Source: Nannochloropsis oceanica (lineage: Eukaryota; Sar; Eustigmatophyceae; Eustigmatales; Monodopsidaceae). Taken from it: a DNA stretch of 64,000 nucleotides. A program made the position numbers and the translations under genes. The notes beneath the pieces were generated by a model, which was not told the origin of the DNA, did no database searches, and worked only from the letters and a program-made list of their open reading frames with translations. The stretch spans positions 248,001 through 312,000 of the forward strand of contig CP038130.1 of assembly GCA_004519485.1 (NCBI GenBank), read 5' to 3'. Positions 51,150-63,947 of the stretch are shown here, piece after piece. Each line of letters starts with the position of its first letter. Position 1 is the first letter of the stretch.

Positions 51150-54100
51150 TTACGCAGCCAGTTGCTCCGACATGTTCGCGTTCTTCGCCGCCTTCTTCAC
51201 ACCGTAGATATCCTGCAACGCGGGGCGATCCTCCGTCTTCCAGCCCTTAATGTTCGACTCCTGGCCCAGGGACGAGAAGGAGTCAACCTAAAGGAAAGAT
51301 GGAGGGAGGGAAAGAGGGAGGGAGAGAAAGAGGGAGGGAGGCATGAGCGACCTGTTTTCTTCATGTACTGAGGATAACCAGGAGGTCCGAAGGGCGGGGG
51401 GAAGGACGGAAGAAGGGAAAGAAGAGAAGAAACAAGGCTGGGACAGCGGGAGAGAGGGAGAGGAGGGAAGAAACGAAAAGGGGAAGGGGAGAAAAAAGGA
51501 ACGGGACGGAAAGGGGGGGAAGACGCCAAACATGTAATAATTAATTAATTACCTGGATAATGATCTCACGGGCGGCCTCCACCTCATCGATGAGCTTCTG
51601 CTCCTCGGCCGTGGCGGTACGCTTCTCCTTGCGAAGCTTGGTGTAGATCTCATCCACCTTTAGGAGGGAGGGAGGGAGGAAGGGAGGGAGGGAGGATGAG
51701 CCGGTGATTCTTTCGGGTTCGTTTAATGCTCGTCCACTGCAAAAAGGACAAGAGGGAAGGAGGGAGGGAGGGCATACCTTGACGGCCTTGGGGAGGGTGG
51801 CGTTGAGAAGGGCGACGCGGTCGGTCAGGTCCTTGTGCACGTAAATGTCCTGGGAGAGCAGGTCACGCACGCCTGGAGGGAGGGAGGGAGGGAGGGAGAG
51901 AGGGAGGGAGGAAGGAGGGAGGTAGGACGGTCAGACTTCACAACGGACCGTTTGATCAAGACTTTCCCCTCGCACTTCCGCACTCTCCCTCTCTCCCTCC
52001 CTTCCTGTGACACGTACCAGAGGGCTTGCTGATGAGCTGCGCCACCTCCGTGGTCAGCTTGTCGGAGGGGCGGACGTACGTCTTGCCCGTGGGGAAGGTC
52101 AAGGCCTGGATGGCCCATCCCACGGGGCGGATGGGGAAATTTTCGGAGATGCCGTAAAATGCGTCCTGGAGTGAAAGGGGGAGGGAGGGAAGAGGCGGTG
52201 AGGAGAGTAGCCACACAACAACACTGGACAAACGGGAGGGCGGGAGGGTAGGAGGGCAATAAGGTGGGACGGAGGGAGGGCTCAAGTGCTTGCCACCCAC
52301 CTGGATATCCACCAGTATGTTGTCCAGGGCCCAGGCCGCCACGGCGTCGCCACCTTGGGAGGGGTTCTTGCCATGGAACCAGAGGGTGGCATAGCCCAAG
52401 TAGAGGTTAGACAACACGTCGGCATAGCGGCCAGAGAGGGACTCGGCAAACTTGATCTTCCCGCCCATAGTGAGGGACAGATCCGAGGCGATGGCAAAAG
52501 CCGAGGCAAGGCGACCCAGCTGGATGGAAATGGGGGATGGTCAAAGTGGCATATGAGTGGTTGTTGTTGATGTTGGTATTGGTGCTTATCATCCCCTCGT
52601 TCCTCTCAAAGTCCATTTATTCCAATTTGCTGTGATCGTCATTTCCTCTCTTCCTTCCATCCCTCCCTTCCCTCCCTCCCTCCCTCATACCTGCGACTCG
52701 TAGTACCCTTCGAAATTGCTCTTGCTCCTGCTGCGAATTAAGGCCTTTCCAAAGGACCGGGTGGCGTTCACCGCCCCATGCGAGAACATCCCAGCCAGCC
52801 CCTGGTTGAACCCCTTGAGGTCGTCCCCCTTCTGCACAGCCTTGACAACGTCCAACAAGTGCGGGTGTGCGCGCATCAGGCCCTGCCCGAACTGGATCAA
52901 AGACCTCGTCAGTGTGTTGGCCCCCTCCACGGTAATCGCAATCGGCGTAGCCATGTAATTCGCGCCCATAAAATTATTGGGACCCATGCAAATGCCAGCC
53001 CCACCCAGGACATCCATGGCATCGTTTACAATCTGTCGCCCGCGGTTCGTGCACTGCTGCTTCATGATGGCCGAGATGACCGCCGGCTGCTCGTGTTGGT
53101 TCAGCATCGAGTTCGTCAGTCCCTGAGCCGCCGTGATCACATAAGTGTGGCCCGCGATCCGCGCCAGGTGCTCCTGCACGCCCTCCAGCTCCGCAATGGG
53201 CACCTTAAACTGCTTGCGAATGCGGGCATAGGCGCCCACGGCCGTCACCGACAACTTACCAATTGCGATCGCCCCCGCCGGGAGACTGATGGATCGTCCC
53301 TCGGCCAAGCAGTCCATCAACATGTTCCACCCGTACCCTGCTCGCTCCTGCCCCCCCAGCAGCTTGTCAATGGGGATGAATACATCCTCCCCCTCCACTG
53401 TGCCATTCATAAAAAATGCCGACAGCGGGTCGTGCCTCGGTCCCATCCTGAGGCCGGGCAAGTCTCGCTCGAGCAAGAAAATCGAAATGCCTTCCTTGCC
53501 CTTCCCCTTCAATAAACCATTGGGGTCCTTCAACTGCACGGCCAGCCCTACACACCCCGCCACAGGTGCCAGGGTGATGTAACGCTTCTTGAAGGTCGCA
53601 CGGACACCCAAGACGCCGTTTTCCTCCACTACAGTCGCCTGGTCGCGCATGGCCGCGGCATCCGACCCGGAGGCGGGGCCCGTCAGGCCGAAGCAGGGGA
53701 TGAGCTCGCCATTGGCCAGCTTGGGCAGGTAGTAGTCCTTTTCGGCTTGTGTGCCATAACGCTAGGGCAGAAAGGAGGGAGGGAAGGAGGAAGGGAGGGT
53801 GTGGTGAGGAGAGGAGTACACTCACATCACTCACACTAGACCGGTCGCGGTGAAGGAAGGAAGGAAGGAGGAAGGGCTTGCCTCACCTTGAGCAGCTCAC
53901 CGGGGCCCAGAGAGTTGGGCACCATGACTGAGACACCCACAGACTGGGAGCGGGTCGACAGTTTCTGCACCACCAGGGCATGACCGTGGGCGGAGAAACC
54001 CTTCCCGCCATATTGCTTGTCAATAATCATGCCCAGGAAACCGTTCTTACGGATGAAGTCCCAGACCGGCTGGGGAAGGTCCTACAGAGAGAGAAGGGGA

Positions 54101-54927
54101 GGGAGCGAAGGAGGGAGGGAGGGAGGGAAGGAAAAAGGGAGGAAAAAGATCAATTTGCTTGTTTCCTTCCCATTAGAAAGGAAGAGTGCCAGGCAGGAAG
54201 GAAACAGAGAAGGGGAGGGAGGGAGGGAGAGGGGGAGGGAGAGACCTACGTACCTTGTTCTTGTACATGTCATACTCGTTGGACATCGCGCAGAGCTGCT
54301 CCACTTCGTTCTCCAAGAAGGCACGTTCCTCGGCGGTGATCTGTTTGGTAAGGTGAAGAAAAAAGGGACCGGAAAAAGGAAGAATAAGTGTTTTTGGCCG
54401 TTCTCTCGCACCATGTGAAGTGAATAGCGAGCTGGCTTGTGTGTGATACACACGGAAGGCGACTGTAAGGGTCGCCAGCCGCGTCTGTCATTTTGTCTCA
54501 ACGCATACATCTCTCCCTCCCTCTCTCTTTCCCTCCTTTCCTCTCTCCCTTGCTCCACACACGTACCTTTAAGTCGTACTTCTTCTTCAGGCCTGTCAAG
54601 GACGGGTTTCCTGCAAACAAATCACGGTCAAAGCCGACGGTCCCTGCATCCAAGGCAGCCGCCTCGGTGGCCGAGATCTTGGGCGTGACTTTCTTGGCCA
54701 GATTGTAAGCTGCCTGGAAGAACTGCCGCTGTTGGGGCACGGCCATACGCGCGGCAGGGTTGGCACCGGAGGACCGGGCAAGGGTCATGGCCACCTTCAT
54801 GCCGCGGCGATGAAAGGCTTCCATAAGTGGTGGTTGAGTTTGTGCGGACGGACGAGGGAGGGCTCCGCTGTGTTTGCTTTGAGACGACGAGGTCGAGAAG
54901 CGAAGGCTTTGGCCGGCTTGCTTGAAC
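51150..54927 (-). CDS. FadE-type acyl-CoA dehydrogenase with DUF1974-like C-terminus
   Basis: A flavoprotein that oxidises acyl-CoA in the first step of beta-oxidation. Nine visible exons (54927-54567, 54340-54254, 54081-53887, 53761-52691, 52519-52301, 52165-52018, 51872-51778, 51657-51553, 51287-51150) keep one frame and encode about 805 residues, like bacterial FadE (814) and unlike ~420-residue animal enzymes. Seen: GFLGMIIDKQYGGKGFSAHG, MVPNSLGPGELL, CFGLTGPASGSDAAAM (FAD/substrate loop), DVLGGAGICMGPNNFMGANY, ITVEGANTLTRSLIQFGQG (catalytic Glu). The region after exon 4 (LTMGGKIKFAESLSGRYADV, DAFYGISENFPIRPVGWAIQ) matches the FadE extension. The first visible residues (FKQAGQSLRFSTSSSQS) look like a mitochondrial presequence whose first exon, with the ATG, lies further upstream and is not resolved. 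Confidence 0.92.
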
Positions 54928-55980
54928 CTGTGAAGGGGAGGGCAACGCGGGATGAGTGTGGTGAGAATACGGCGCCCGCCACGAGAGGATGACGACCATC
55001 CAGGCCCGTGGCAAACCTCGCTCTTTGGCCTCTGATTCAGGACCGAGCCCATGCATCCTGTTATATGCAGCGTGGTGCCACCACAACATCGAGGACGCGG
55101 GCCACAGGAAGAGGGACTTGGAACACTGAAGGCCAATTGTTCGCGTTCGCTGACTAAGTTTTAATAACTACCGCAGGGGACGACGCCACGCCCCTGCTAC
55201 ATCCAGACCTACGCGGCACAAAGACACCACCCACGTGCCTTGCGAGACATACTGAAGGTGGTTCAAGGCGAAAAGGAAACGCAGACAAGAGGATTAGAAG
55301 GGATAAGGAGGACTGGGGAACTGCACGGAAGCCCTGCGCAAACTCAACTTGAGGAGAGATGGCGGACGCCCTGCTGGCTGCGTGAGTGAGGGAGTGTTTG
55401 TCGAAATATTCTGACTTGGTGCCAACGTACAAGGAGCAAGAGGATGCGTGCTTGTTTCGAGACATAGAGACCTCTTGCGCTCACGTCACAAAACACACAC
55501 ACAAGGGACGAGGAGACAAGTCACGTGAAGGGCTTTGCTGCTGCGTCAGAGCAGACTGAAGCGTCCCAGCACACGATTGTTTTCTTTGTCCGCGCCGAAT
55601 GGGCCTCGAGCCGCAAGCATCGAACTGTTCTTTCTTCGCCACACACGCACTACACGCATGTGCTGCACCCTCAATACAACATAAGCCGACTTATACAAAT
55701 CAGCAGTGTTTGCGGGACTTTTACTTCCTCCTATCACGGCCAAGCGATGCCGTCAGAGATTCTCGTTCGCCACTCGCGTCTCCCACCCTGTCTGACCATA
55801 CCATTGCCCCCCCCTCATTTCCCAAAACACAGGTAGCGAGGAAAAAGGTGTAGCATGCATGCTTAGCGAGCACTTTCTTAGTGATATCTTCTATGGATCA
55901 ACACAGCAGCTGAACTCGGGCTGATTTCGAAACCAAGATCCTCCTCCATTTTCCCTCTGCACCCTCACCCTTGAAGCACA
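54928..55980. promoter_or_regulatory. Divergent upstream region, holds the unresolved first exon of the FadE-type gene
   Basis: Between the acyl-CoA dehydrogenase (-) and the lipid-transfer protein (+). One or more short 5' exons of the dehydrogenase should lie in about 54990-55140, where ATGs and possible donors exist but phase does not decide between them. The rest is promoter and leader sequence; no other gene. Confidence 0.45.
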
Positions 55981-57930
55981 ATGGACACGTGGCTCTCCCA
56001 GACATTCCAGCCCCTCCTGCAGCAGTATGTGACGAACTATAACAAGGAACAGATCAAGATCAATTTTTTGAAAGGCAAAGGGGTAATACGACACGTAGTA
56101 CTCAATGTGGACGAACTCAACGCCCGCTTGCCTTCCGAGACAGAGTCCCCTTGGCGCTTTGCTCGGGTGGCCATAGATCAAGTGGCATTTAAAGCCTCCC
56201 TGACCCGAATAAAGACTCATCCTGTCACAATCTATGCTGAGCATATAGATATTGATATTTACGAGTGTGTTCCCGGACCCCCTTCCTCCTCGTCGTCTTC
56301 CTCCAGCCGTCCTCCGCTCACCCCTGGCACAAGTACCACTACCAGCACCTCGGACATTCCTCCTCCCACCCAATCACGGCCTTACAAACTACAACAACGC
56401 ATCTTGGACGGAATTCGCTTTGAAGCGAAAGAGATCCGTCTGCGCTTGCGAACGCTGGGGAGGAGGAAGTGCGGAAGGGCGGGAGAGTGGAACCCTCCTG
56501 ATGGAATGTGGGTGCTCCGGAATTTGACGCTGTTGAGTGTGGATGAGGAGGGGTTGGAAGGCGATTTACAGGAATGCTGGCGTTTTAATAAGGAAAGGTT
56601 TGAGAGGGCGAAGAGACGGAGTAAACCAAATGATTACTTCTTGTTTAAGCAGTTAAGGGTGGAGTCGCTGTCCTTCTTTTTGTTGCCGCGAGGCAACGGC
56701 AGGAGCAGCAGCAGGAGCAGCAGCAGCAGCCAGAACCCTTTATTGTTGGTGGAAGAAACGCCAATTACGTGTGATTTTACAGTGCGGCGGTTACTACATG
56801 ACGTGAACGTGGTGTTGGGGGTGGAGGTGGACGTGAGGCTAGATCGGTTCAACATGAGATTGGGCCAGAGGGACGGGAGTTACCAGCAATGGATTGCTTT
56901 TTTGGCAGGGCTTTATGGATGTCAAGCTCGACGACGGAGTACCTTGGTCTTGACGGGCCCAAAAAGAACGAAGATAGTCAGCGGCGGTGGCGCGAAAGGA
57001 GGAGAAGATGACAGTTTTTCCTGGGCCGAGAGTGTGGGAGGAGGAGGAGGAGGAGGAGGAGGAAAAGGAGGAGGAGGAGGAGGAGGAGAAGGAGGAACTG
57101 CCGACATGGCGGTGGCCAGGCCATCAGCGACATTCAGTAGCCGTAGCAGTCAGCCAGGCCGGAAGGAAGAAGAAGGAAGTGGAAGGCCGATAAACCACAG
57201 TCCGAGTCCAGGGGTTGCGGGATTCGGTGCTGGTGCTGGTGCTGGTGGGAATGTAGAGGTGGATGGGACAAGGATATCGTTTGACTATTACCAGAGCGAG
57301 GAGGAGGAGAACGAGGACGATGAAGAGGAAGAAGAACAAGAGGGAAAAGAAGCGGGAGATATCTTTACGCTCGACGACGAGGAGAGTGTTGTTTCTGAGA
57401 TGAAAGCGGCAGCAGTAGGGGGAGCAGGAGCAGGAGGAGGAGGAGGAGGAGGAGGAGAAGAAGGAGATTTACCTCCTACTCCCAACGGCGGCACAAGCAC
57501 GAAAAAGGGAGTAGAAGTGCCTCCAACACGCATCGCTCTAAATTTGAGCATGGATCGGATAGAGATCAGAGTCCTGGACGATGCCGCCGGCAGCAGCAGC
57601 TACATCGGCAGCGGCAGCAGCAGCGGCAGCAGCGGCAGCCGCAGCAGCAAGAACAGCAACTGTAGCGGTGGTTGGATTTTTGCCTTTCAGCATTGGCGAC
57701 TAGAGAGTATTCGTACGGAGACTGCAGGCCCATCGGAGAGCCTCCTACAATTCTATTTGGGCTCCTTCGACATCAAGCTACTAGACAGCAATGGAGAGCA
57801 CGCCAAACCCGGCAGTCCCGCCTTATTCCGGCCTCTGCTTGCCACGCTCACCCCATACTCACACGTCAACGACAACAACGAGAAGAGACAGCCTGCAATA
57901 TTCCCTACGCTGGTACCCCGAAATATCCGT

Positions 57931-57961
<31 letters not shown>

Positions 57962-60900
57962 CGAAGGGCGATGGGACTCTTCGCTTCAGGAGCAAGAGGA
58001 GCGAGAGCTGCCCGCTGTCGATACCTGATACCCTCACACTCAAGCTTCGGGTTTTTGCTTACCCTCCACCACCACCTCCTCAACTGGCGGGCACGTTGGA
58101 TGTAAATGTCGGGCGGCGGCTGCAGCTTCTGGGAGATGTGAATGCGTGGCAGCGACTGAGTGTTTTCTTGCAAACGCATACCGACAGACGATGTCTGACT
58201 GGAGAATGGGGTGTAGAAACAGACAGATATCCCCTGCAAATCTTTCCTCCGACGGGCGTACGTGATGTAACAATGGAGTGTCTAGGCGGTGTTGTTCGCT
58301 TGCTGCCTTTAACTGCTGCCTCCGCTGCTACTGCCTCTGCTGACACTACAGCAACACTCACCTTGGGGTTGGGACCTTCGTCGTTGCGGATCTCCGACTC
58401 TTTGCCTCCGTCTTCTTATGTGAGCGGAGTGCTCGACCCGCGCCTACGCACCGTGATCAAGGAGAAAGAGAAGGACAACAAGGCTTTAACTACGTCCTTT
58501 TCGCTTGTGTCTCCTCCTTCTTCCGAACAGCTACCCGTGGCATTAGCACCCTGGCGTCTAGAGCTGTGCATGTCCGACGTGACACTTACCGTCCCTTTCT
58601 GCGGAGCTCATCGACAAGAGACTGTGTTAGTTTCTCCTACTTCTCTTCGTCTCTATGTTGGAATCGAAGACAGATCGGAGTCTCCACGTTTAAGCGTTCC
58701 GGAAGGTGTGTGGTACGTGCCACGGGACACACATGCCTCCCTGACTATCGTGCTGGCCTTTCCAGAGCCTCTTCATGTCTACCTACACCCGACGGCGTGC
58801 CAAGCCTTGGTGCATGCCCTTCTTCCTCCTTCTCCTTACCCTCGCTTTTTAATGTCTTCTAAACCATCGTTGTCATCGTTCTCGTCCTCGTCTTCGTCAT
58901 GGCCGCGGCATTCCATCATCTCTTCCTCCTCTTTCCATTTTTCAGGCATTTTGACCTGCGCTAACCTCCACGTCACGCTTCCACACTCTGATAATCACGA
59001 GAATGGCGACAGTAATAGCAGCCACCCTCTCCTTTCGATCAATTTTCAATTCTTCCAAGCAGTTGTCAGCAGCAAGGAGTCCTTTGGAGCGACGATCCAA
59101 CGTATGCACATGGCTGTGGAAGGAGTCCCTGTATTGAATGTGGGTCAGAAAGAGGAGAAACGAGGAGGGGAAGAACATAGAGGAGGAGGAATGCTCTTGC
59201 AGTGTGATGCTAATTTGGGCAACGTGGAGGTTAGTGATGAGGTCCACTTGCAGGTGCCGCTTGATGGAGGGCGATTGGATACCCTGGCTGAGTTGCTGCA
59301 CGTGCTGCTTTCATCTTCTACGTCACCGTCGTCGTCGTCGTCGCCCTCATCTTCTCCACTTTCATCAGCATCTTTGCCTTCGTTTATTCTGAGGACGTGT
59401 AAATGGGAGATGCAGGCAAGAAAGCCTGTAGTTTTGCTTGTCTCTTTGGACCACGGCAAGGCTTTGCAAATGGCCTGCCCTCATCTCGTCCTCAAAGGCA
59501 CGCCCTCAGCGGTGTCCGCGGGCAGCAGCAACAGCAGCAACAACGGCAGCAGCGATAGCGGTGATATTTTTCCTCAGACAGAGTGGATTCTGAACGGGGG
59601 TCTGTCAATCGCCTCTCGACTTGGTGCCGGTGCTGAATGGAGGGACTTCGTGCCCGAAACGCAGATCCAGCTACTGCTGCTGGCCAAAAAAACAACAACG
59701 GAGGAGATGATGGGAGAAGAAAGGAGACAGGACAATGATATGAAGTGGAACGTGGAGATAAGCTGGTCCTCGTTATCAAAGGACTTGAACGCCTATCTCT
59801 CCTCTGACCTGGCAAGCACCGTCTTGGGGATGAAAAAGAGAGTGTGGATCCTCGCGCGACAAGCCTTGCCACCGCCTATCTTTCTCTCTTTCACGTCCAG
59901 AAAAGAGAATCAATCTGTATGCTCCATAGCTGAACTGGTGACGGCCGAAAGAGCATGGGCTGCACGGATGAAGGCCTTGGGAGATGATGCCCGGCAGCAT
60001 GCAAGAAAAACAAGGAATGCAGTGAATCAGGCCAAAGGTGAAGTTGCAGAGATGACAATCAAGCACCAGGAGCAAGTTTACACGCTTCAGCGTCTTGTGG
60101 AGGAGAAGGAGACACAGCGGCAGCATGCATTGGGGTTGCATCACGCGGATTTTGCCGGATATCTAAGGGTTGGCTCGCTTTCTACCTCCTCGTCCTTGCC
60201 ATCGTCACTGTCCCGGACAGGGCGAAGAGGAGGCAGCAAAAGGATGATGCCAATGGGTGGTTTGAGTGGTGTAAGGGCAAAGACTCTCGTGACGCTCCCC
60301 AAATTATGGTGCGTGCTGAAGGAAGGCCTATTGCTCTGCTATGATCAGCCGCACTCTTTCCAGATTCAGCATGTTCTCACCCTTAGCCAATCGACATCTT
60401 GGTCGTTCTCTTTCTCTTCTTCTTCTTCATCCACCTTGCAACCTTTTACGCCCTCCGATCCGCCCTCCAGCCGTCTCCATAACCGGCTGTATGCGCTCTC
60501 CTACCATCAACCAGGAGGGGAAGCGGAACCCCTCTTTCTCGTCTGCGAGACAAGCACCGAGATCCCGTTGTGGAAAGAGGCTCTTGAGCCCTACCTCATG
60601 ATCACAGGGGAAAGTACTCCGTCCCACTCATTCAAAAGAATGACGAAGAGAATGTCTCTTCTCCATCGTATTAGCTCCTTGGATCTGTCTGCATCCAGCG
60701 GTAGTAGCAGCAGCAGCAAGACCGCAGCGACAGAGTCACCGAAGAGTATCGCCAGATTTTCCTTAAAAAAATTCGGTCTGCGCAAGCTTACCAAGCAGCA
60801 GCAGCGACAACAGCGACAACAGCAACAACGATACCCAGAGTTCCTGGAGGAGGACAACCCTCCTTCAGTTTCCCCCATCTCTTCATGCTCCAATTACGCC

Positions 60901-62955
60901 ATCACCTCGGCAAGCCCGCCGGCACCACCGCCGCCGCAGCAGCAGCAGTGGCAGCAACATGTCGCCATCGGCAGCAGCGAGCTGCGGAAATTGGTGGTGC
61001 TCATCGAACCCGTCACCATCGCTGCTCAAATGGGCACTGATACTCTGCCTCTCTCGGCCTGCTACACCTTAGCCAGCAGCAATTTCGTGGAAGTGGGAGC
61101 AGTTGGAGAAGTGGAAGTGCGACAAAAGCAGCGATCGTGGTCGGTTACGCATACCTGGCCAACAATCCAGGCATTTCACCAAGAGTACATACAGCTTTGG
61201 ACCACTGCTCTCGATGAAGACGGGAAGGATCGCATGCCTCGTCACCTAAGCACGGGTCTCAAGCCCTGGGAAGCAGTGAGCTATGCACACAAGCTTTTAA
61301 TCGGCGCCTCGCGGCTGCTGGAGATGCCCCATTCGTTTGCATCTGATTTCGAACGGCAGGAGCAAGCTAATATTCTTGAGCGGTATTGGCGCCTGATTCT
61401 GGATATGTGTCCACCCCATCCTTCATGCCTTGCCCTCCTGCAACGCTTTCTAGGCTTGCCTCCCGTGTACGCACTGCTACACCTCACACCTCTGCCGCCG
61501 TTGCCCCCGTCGACATTGCGACCACACCCTCCTTCGTCACTTTCTTCTCCTGCGACCGCCACAGCTACCTGTGCAGCTTCTACCACTCCATTCATCGCTC
61601 CCATCACAAGTACCGCTACTGCTGCTAATGCTGCTACTGCTGAGGTTACTGCCGACACTATGTTTAGTGCTGTCAAGGCCACCGCAGCAATAAATACTAC
61701 GCTACATGAGCTCGAGAAGAGGGTCCAAGGATTGGATGCCCTGATCACAAATAATCAAATTACGGGCGCTCTCTACTCAACCCTCTTCCATGAGCACCAT
61801 CAGGCAGCGGAAGAGAGATCCAAGCTCCTGTCTCAACAGGTGCTACAGCTACAGCAGGCCCTGGAGGAAGAGAAGCAGAGAAGGTCACGGTTGGAAGAAG
61901 AGGTCGAACGAGCGCACTCAGCCAGGGAGGATGCAGTGCTGGCAATGACGGAGGTATCGACTGACGCTGCTCGAAAGCTTATGGAGGCCGAGTTGAGGCA
62001 TGCGGCGATGTTGCGAAAGGCACCTCAGTACCAGCAGCGACAGCAGCAGCAACAGCATCGTCGTGCCCACCACTCGCATGGGCGGCATGTGCAATCGCAC
62101 CACCATGCTACCGCTACTGTGAAGGCCCATGCCTTGACTGCGACACCACCTCCTCCGTTGGTGCCGGACCGAATCAACTGCGACAATCGTCACAATAAGA
62201 GTAATAGTAGCGGAAGTGGTGAGCATGCAGCCCGACGGATACCCAAATTTGAGAAAAATACCAACAGAAGCAATAGTTACCACCATGACGATGGCATCAA
62301 GCCAGTCACCACACCCCAACAACGACGTGAGCAGTTGGAAGAGCTCCTGATGATAGCCAGTAGCAACAGTGGCAGCAATGGAATCCTTAATTGGCAGCTT
62401 TCGTCGTCGACACATGGAGAGGGAGGAGGAGAAGGAGGAGGGAGAGGAGGAGATGGGCGAGCCCCATCTCCGGTAATGATGCTGGGAGACGGAAGAATAA
62501 GTAAAGCGCAGCATTACGAGACAATTTTTCGGTTAAAGCGTCTGGCAGTAGCGCGGGAGGAAGAGATAGGAACATTGAAGGAGGAGCTTCAGAGGGCACA
62601 AGGGAAGTTGGATAAGTACGAGCAGCGAGTGAGTCAGTGGCAGAAGGAGGGAGAGGAGGGAGGGAGGGAAGAAGGAGTTGAAAAGGAAGAAGAGAATGTG
62701 GATGAAGTTTTGATCTTGTGGCGGCGGCGCGTGAGGGAGGCTGAGAACCGACGAGCGGAGGCGGAACGACAGTCAGACGAATTGCGCGCTGAATGGAGAC
62801 GGCTTCTCACACAAATTAATGAAGAAAAAACGGAAGTGGAGGAGGGACGGGAGGAAGGGAGGGAGTGCGGAGTGAAGAAGGAAGACGCGTGGGGTAGAAT
62901 GCGCGGGGAATATTGCCAGCTGTTGCATTTGGTCAGAGAGCGGGCGATGGGGTGA
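55981..62955 (+). CDS. Chorein-domain bridge-like lipid-transfer protein with PH and PX-like domains, intronless
   Basis: One uninterrupted frame of 2,324 residues. The start MDTWLSQTFQPLLQQYVTNY, with IKINFLKGKGVIRHVVLNVD and TRIKTHPVTIYAEHIDIDIY, is a chorein N-terminal domain as in VPS13/ATG2/UHRF1BP1 (BLTP) proteins, which form lipid channels between membranes. The next ~1,200 residues contain beta-rich segments, such as LELCMSDVTLTVPFCGAHRQ, broken by acidic, Gly and Ser runs, as in repeating beta-groove folds. A coiled coil (about 1322-1375) precedes a PH domain (about 1433-1540, VTLPKLWCVLKEGLLLCYDQ to LFLVCETSTEIPLWKEAL). A PX-like region follows (about 1665-1830, HTWPTIQAFHQEYIQLWTTA, CPPHPSCLALLQRFLG). 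Two coiled coils end the protein. The domain order suggests a tethering lipid-transfer protein at phosphoinositide-bearing membranes. The PX call is weaker than the chorein and PH calls. Confidence 0.85.
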
Positions 62956-63161
62956 GAGGAATGGACTGGTTGTGTGTAGATAGAGCATAATGAATGTGCG
63001 CGGGTGCGTGTATGAATGGATGTGTGCTTGGGTGTTGAGGAATACACAAGTCCCTCAAACAGAACTTTAAAGATTGTGAAGGACAGAAATAAATGAAACG
63101 AAATTGTCACTTTGAACATCAATTTTCTGCGTCTGTTCTTTAAAATGTTAAGAATGAGAAT

Positions 63162-63947
63162 TTATGCGACAATTTTCTTCTGAATGATCAACCACGCGCG
63201 TCCCCACGGCTCCTCCCTCTCCTCCTTGTGCACCACCTCCCACTTTGGACTAGGCAGACCTTTGGTGATGCAAATAGCGAACGTCCCCACCGGCTGCCCA
63301 TCTAACGCGATGGCTAGGGTTTTCATCAGAGCGTCAGTAAATGCAGCAGAGACAAGCAAGAGGACTTGGAAGCCTTCCACGCCTAGGTCAATTACATCAC
63401 CACATGCAAAATCGACAGCAAGGGTGGGAGGAAGAGGAACGTCTATATCACTACATCTACAGTTCCCGCTGCCACCTCTGCCGTCAGATTGTTCTTGACT
63501 GCTACTTTTACCATTCGCACCTTCCCCCCTTCCTGCTCCTCCTCCTCCCCCTCGATCTCTCTCGCCCACTACCTCTCTCTCCCACCTCCTCAGTGCCTCT
63601 CTCGCCAGTTTGGCTCTCTTCTCATATATCTCCACACCCAAACATCTCTTCCATCCCCACATACATGCCGCAACAAACACCTGCACGCCAATGCCTGACC
63701 CTAAGTCAATGAAACTTCCTTCTCCTCGTGGTGGCAGCCCCCCCAAGTCTTCATCGATCAAGGCGAGGGCTTTCTGTAAGGTCTCTCTGCTCAATTCTCC
63801 GTACATCAATGAAGGACAGTGGTGTGAGATGTCCTGGCCAAGAACGAGGGCGGGATTGAGGGAGGGGTAGAGGAAGGGTTCCAGGGCCGTGTAGAGGGAC
63901 AGGCCTTTGTCGAGGGTGCTGTTGGTCGTGTCAGTGGTGGTGGTCAT
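63162..63947 (-). CDS. DOT1-fold S-adenosylmethionine methyltransferase
   Basis: A class I methyltransferase of 261 residues (possibly longer). SLMYGELSRETLQKALALI precedes motif I FIDLGSGIGVQVFVAACMWG and motif II CLGVEIYEKRAKLAREALRRW, the arrangement of DOT1-like enzymes; VDFACGDVIDLGVEGFQVLL carries motif III. DOT1 itself has NNFAF after motif IV, whereas this protein has LLLVSAAFTDALM, so histone H3K79 methylation should not be assumed; a different protein substrate is possible. A Gly/Arg/Ser-rich insert of about 35 residues separates motif II from III. The ATG at 63947 is preceded by CCCACCCACAG, an acceptor-like site, so an upstream exon outside the window may add N-terminal residues. 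Confidence 0.8.
   Translation of the reverse strand: MTTTTDTTNSTLDKGLSLYTALEPFLYPSLNPALVLGQDISHHCPSLMYGELSRETLQKALALIDEDLGGLPPRGEGSFIDLGSGIGVQVFVAACMWGWKRCLGVEIYEKRAKLAREALRRWEREVVGERDRGGGGGAGRGEGANGKSSSQEQSDGRGGSGNCRCSDIDVPLPPTLAVDFACGDVIDLGVEGFQVLLLVSAAFTDALMKTLAIALDGQPVGTFAICITKGLPSPKWEVVHKEEREEPWGRAWLIIQKKIVA

Noticed and set aside
54082-54253. CT-rich tract in a FadE-type gene intron as a distinct regulatory element
   Set aside because: It matches the general intron composition in this window and needs no special explanation.
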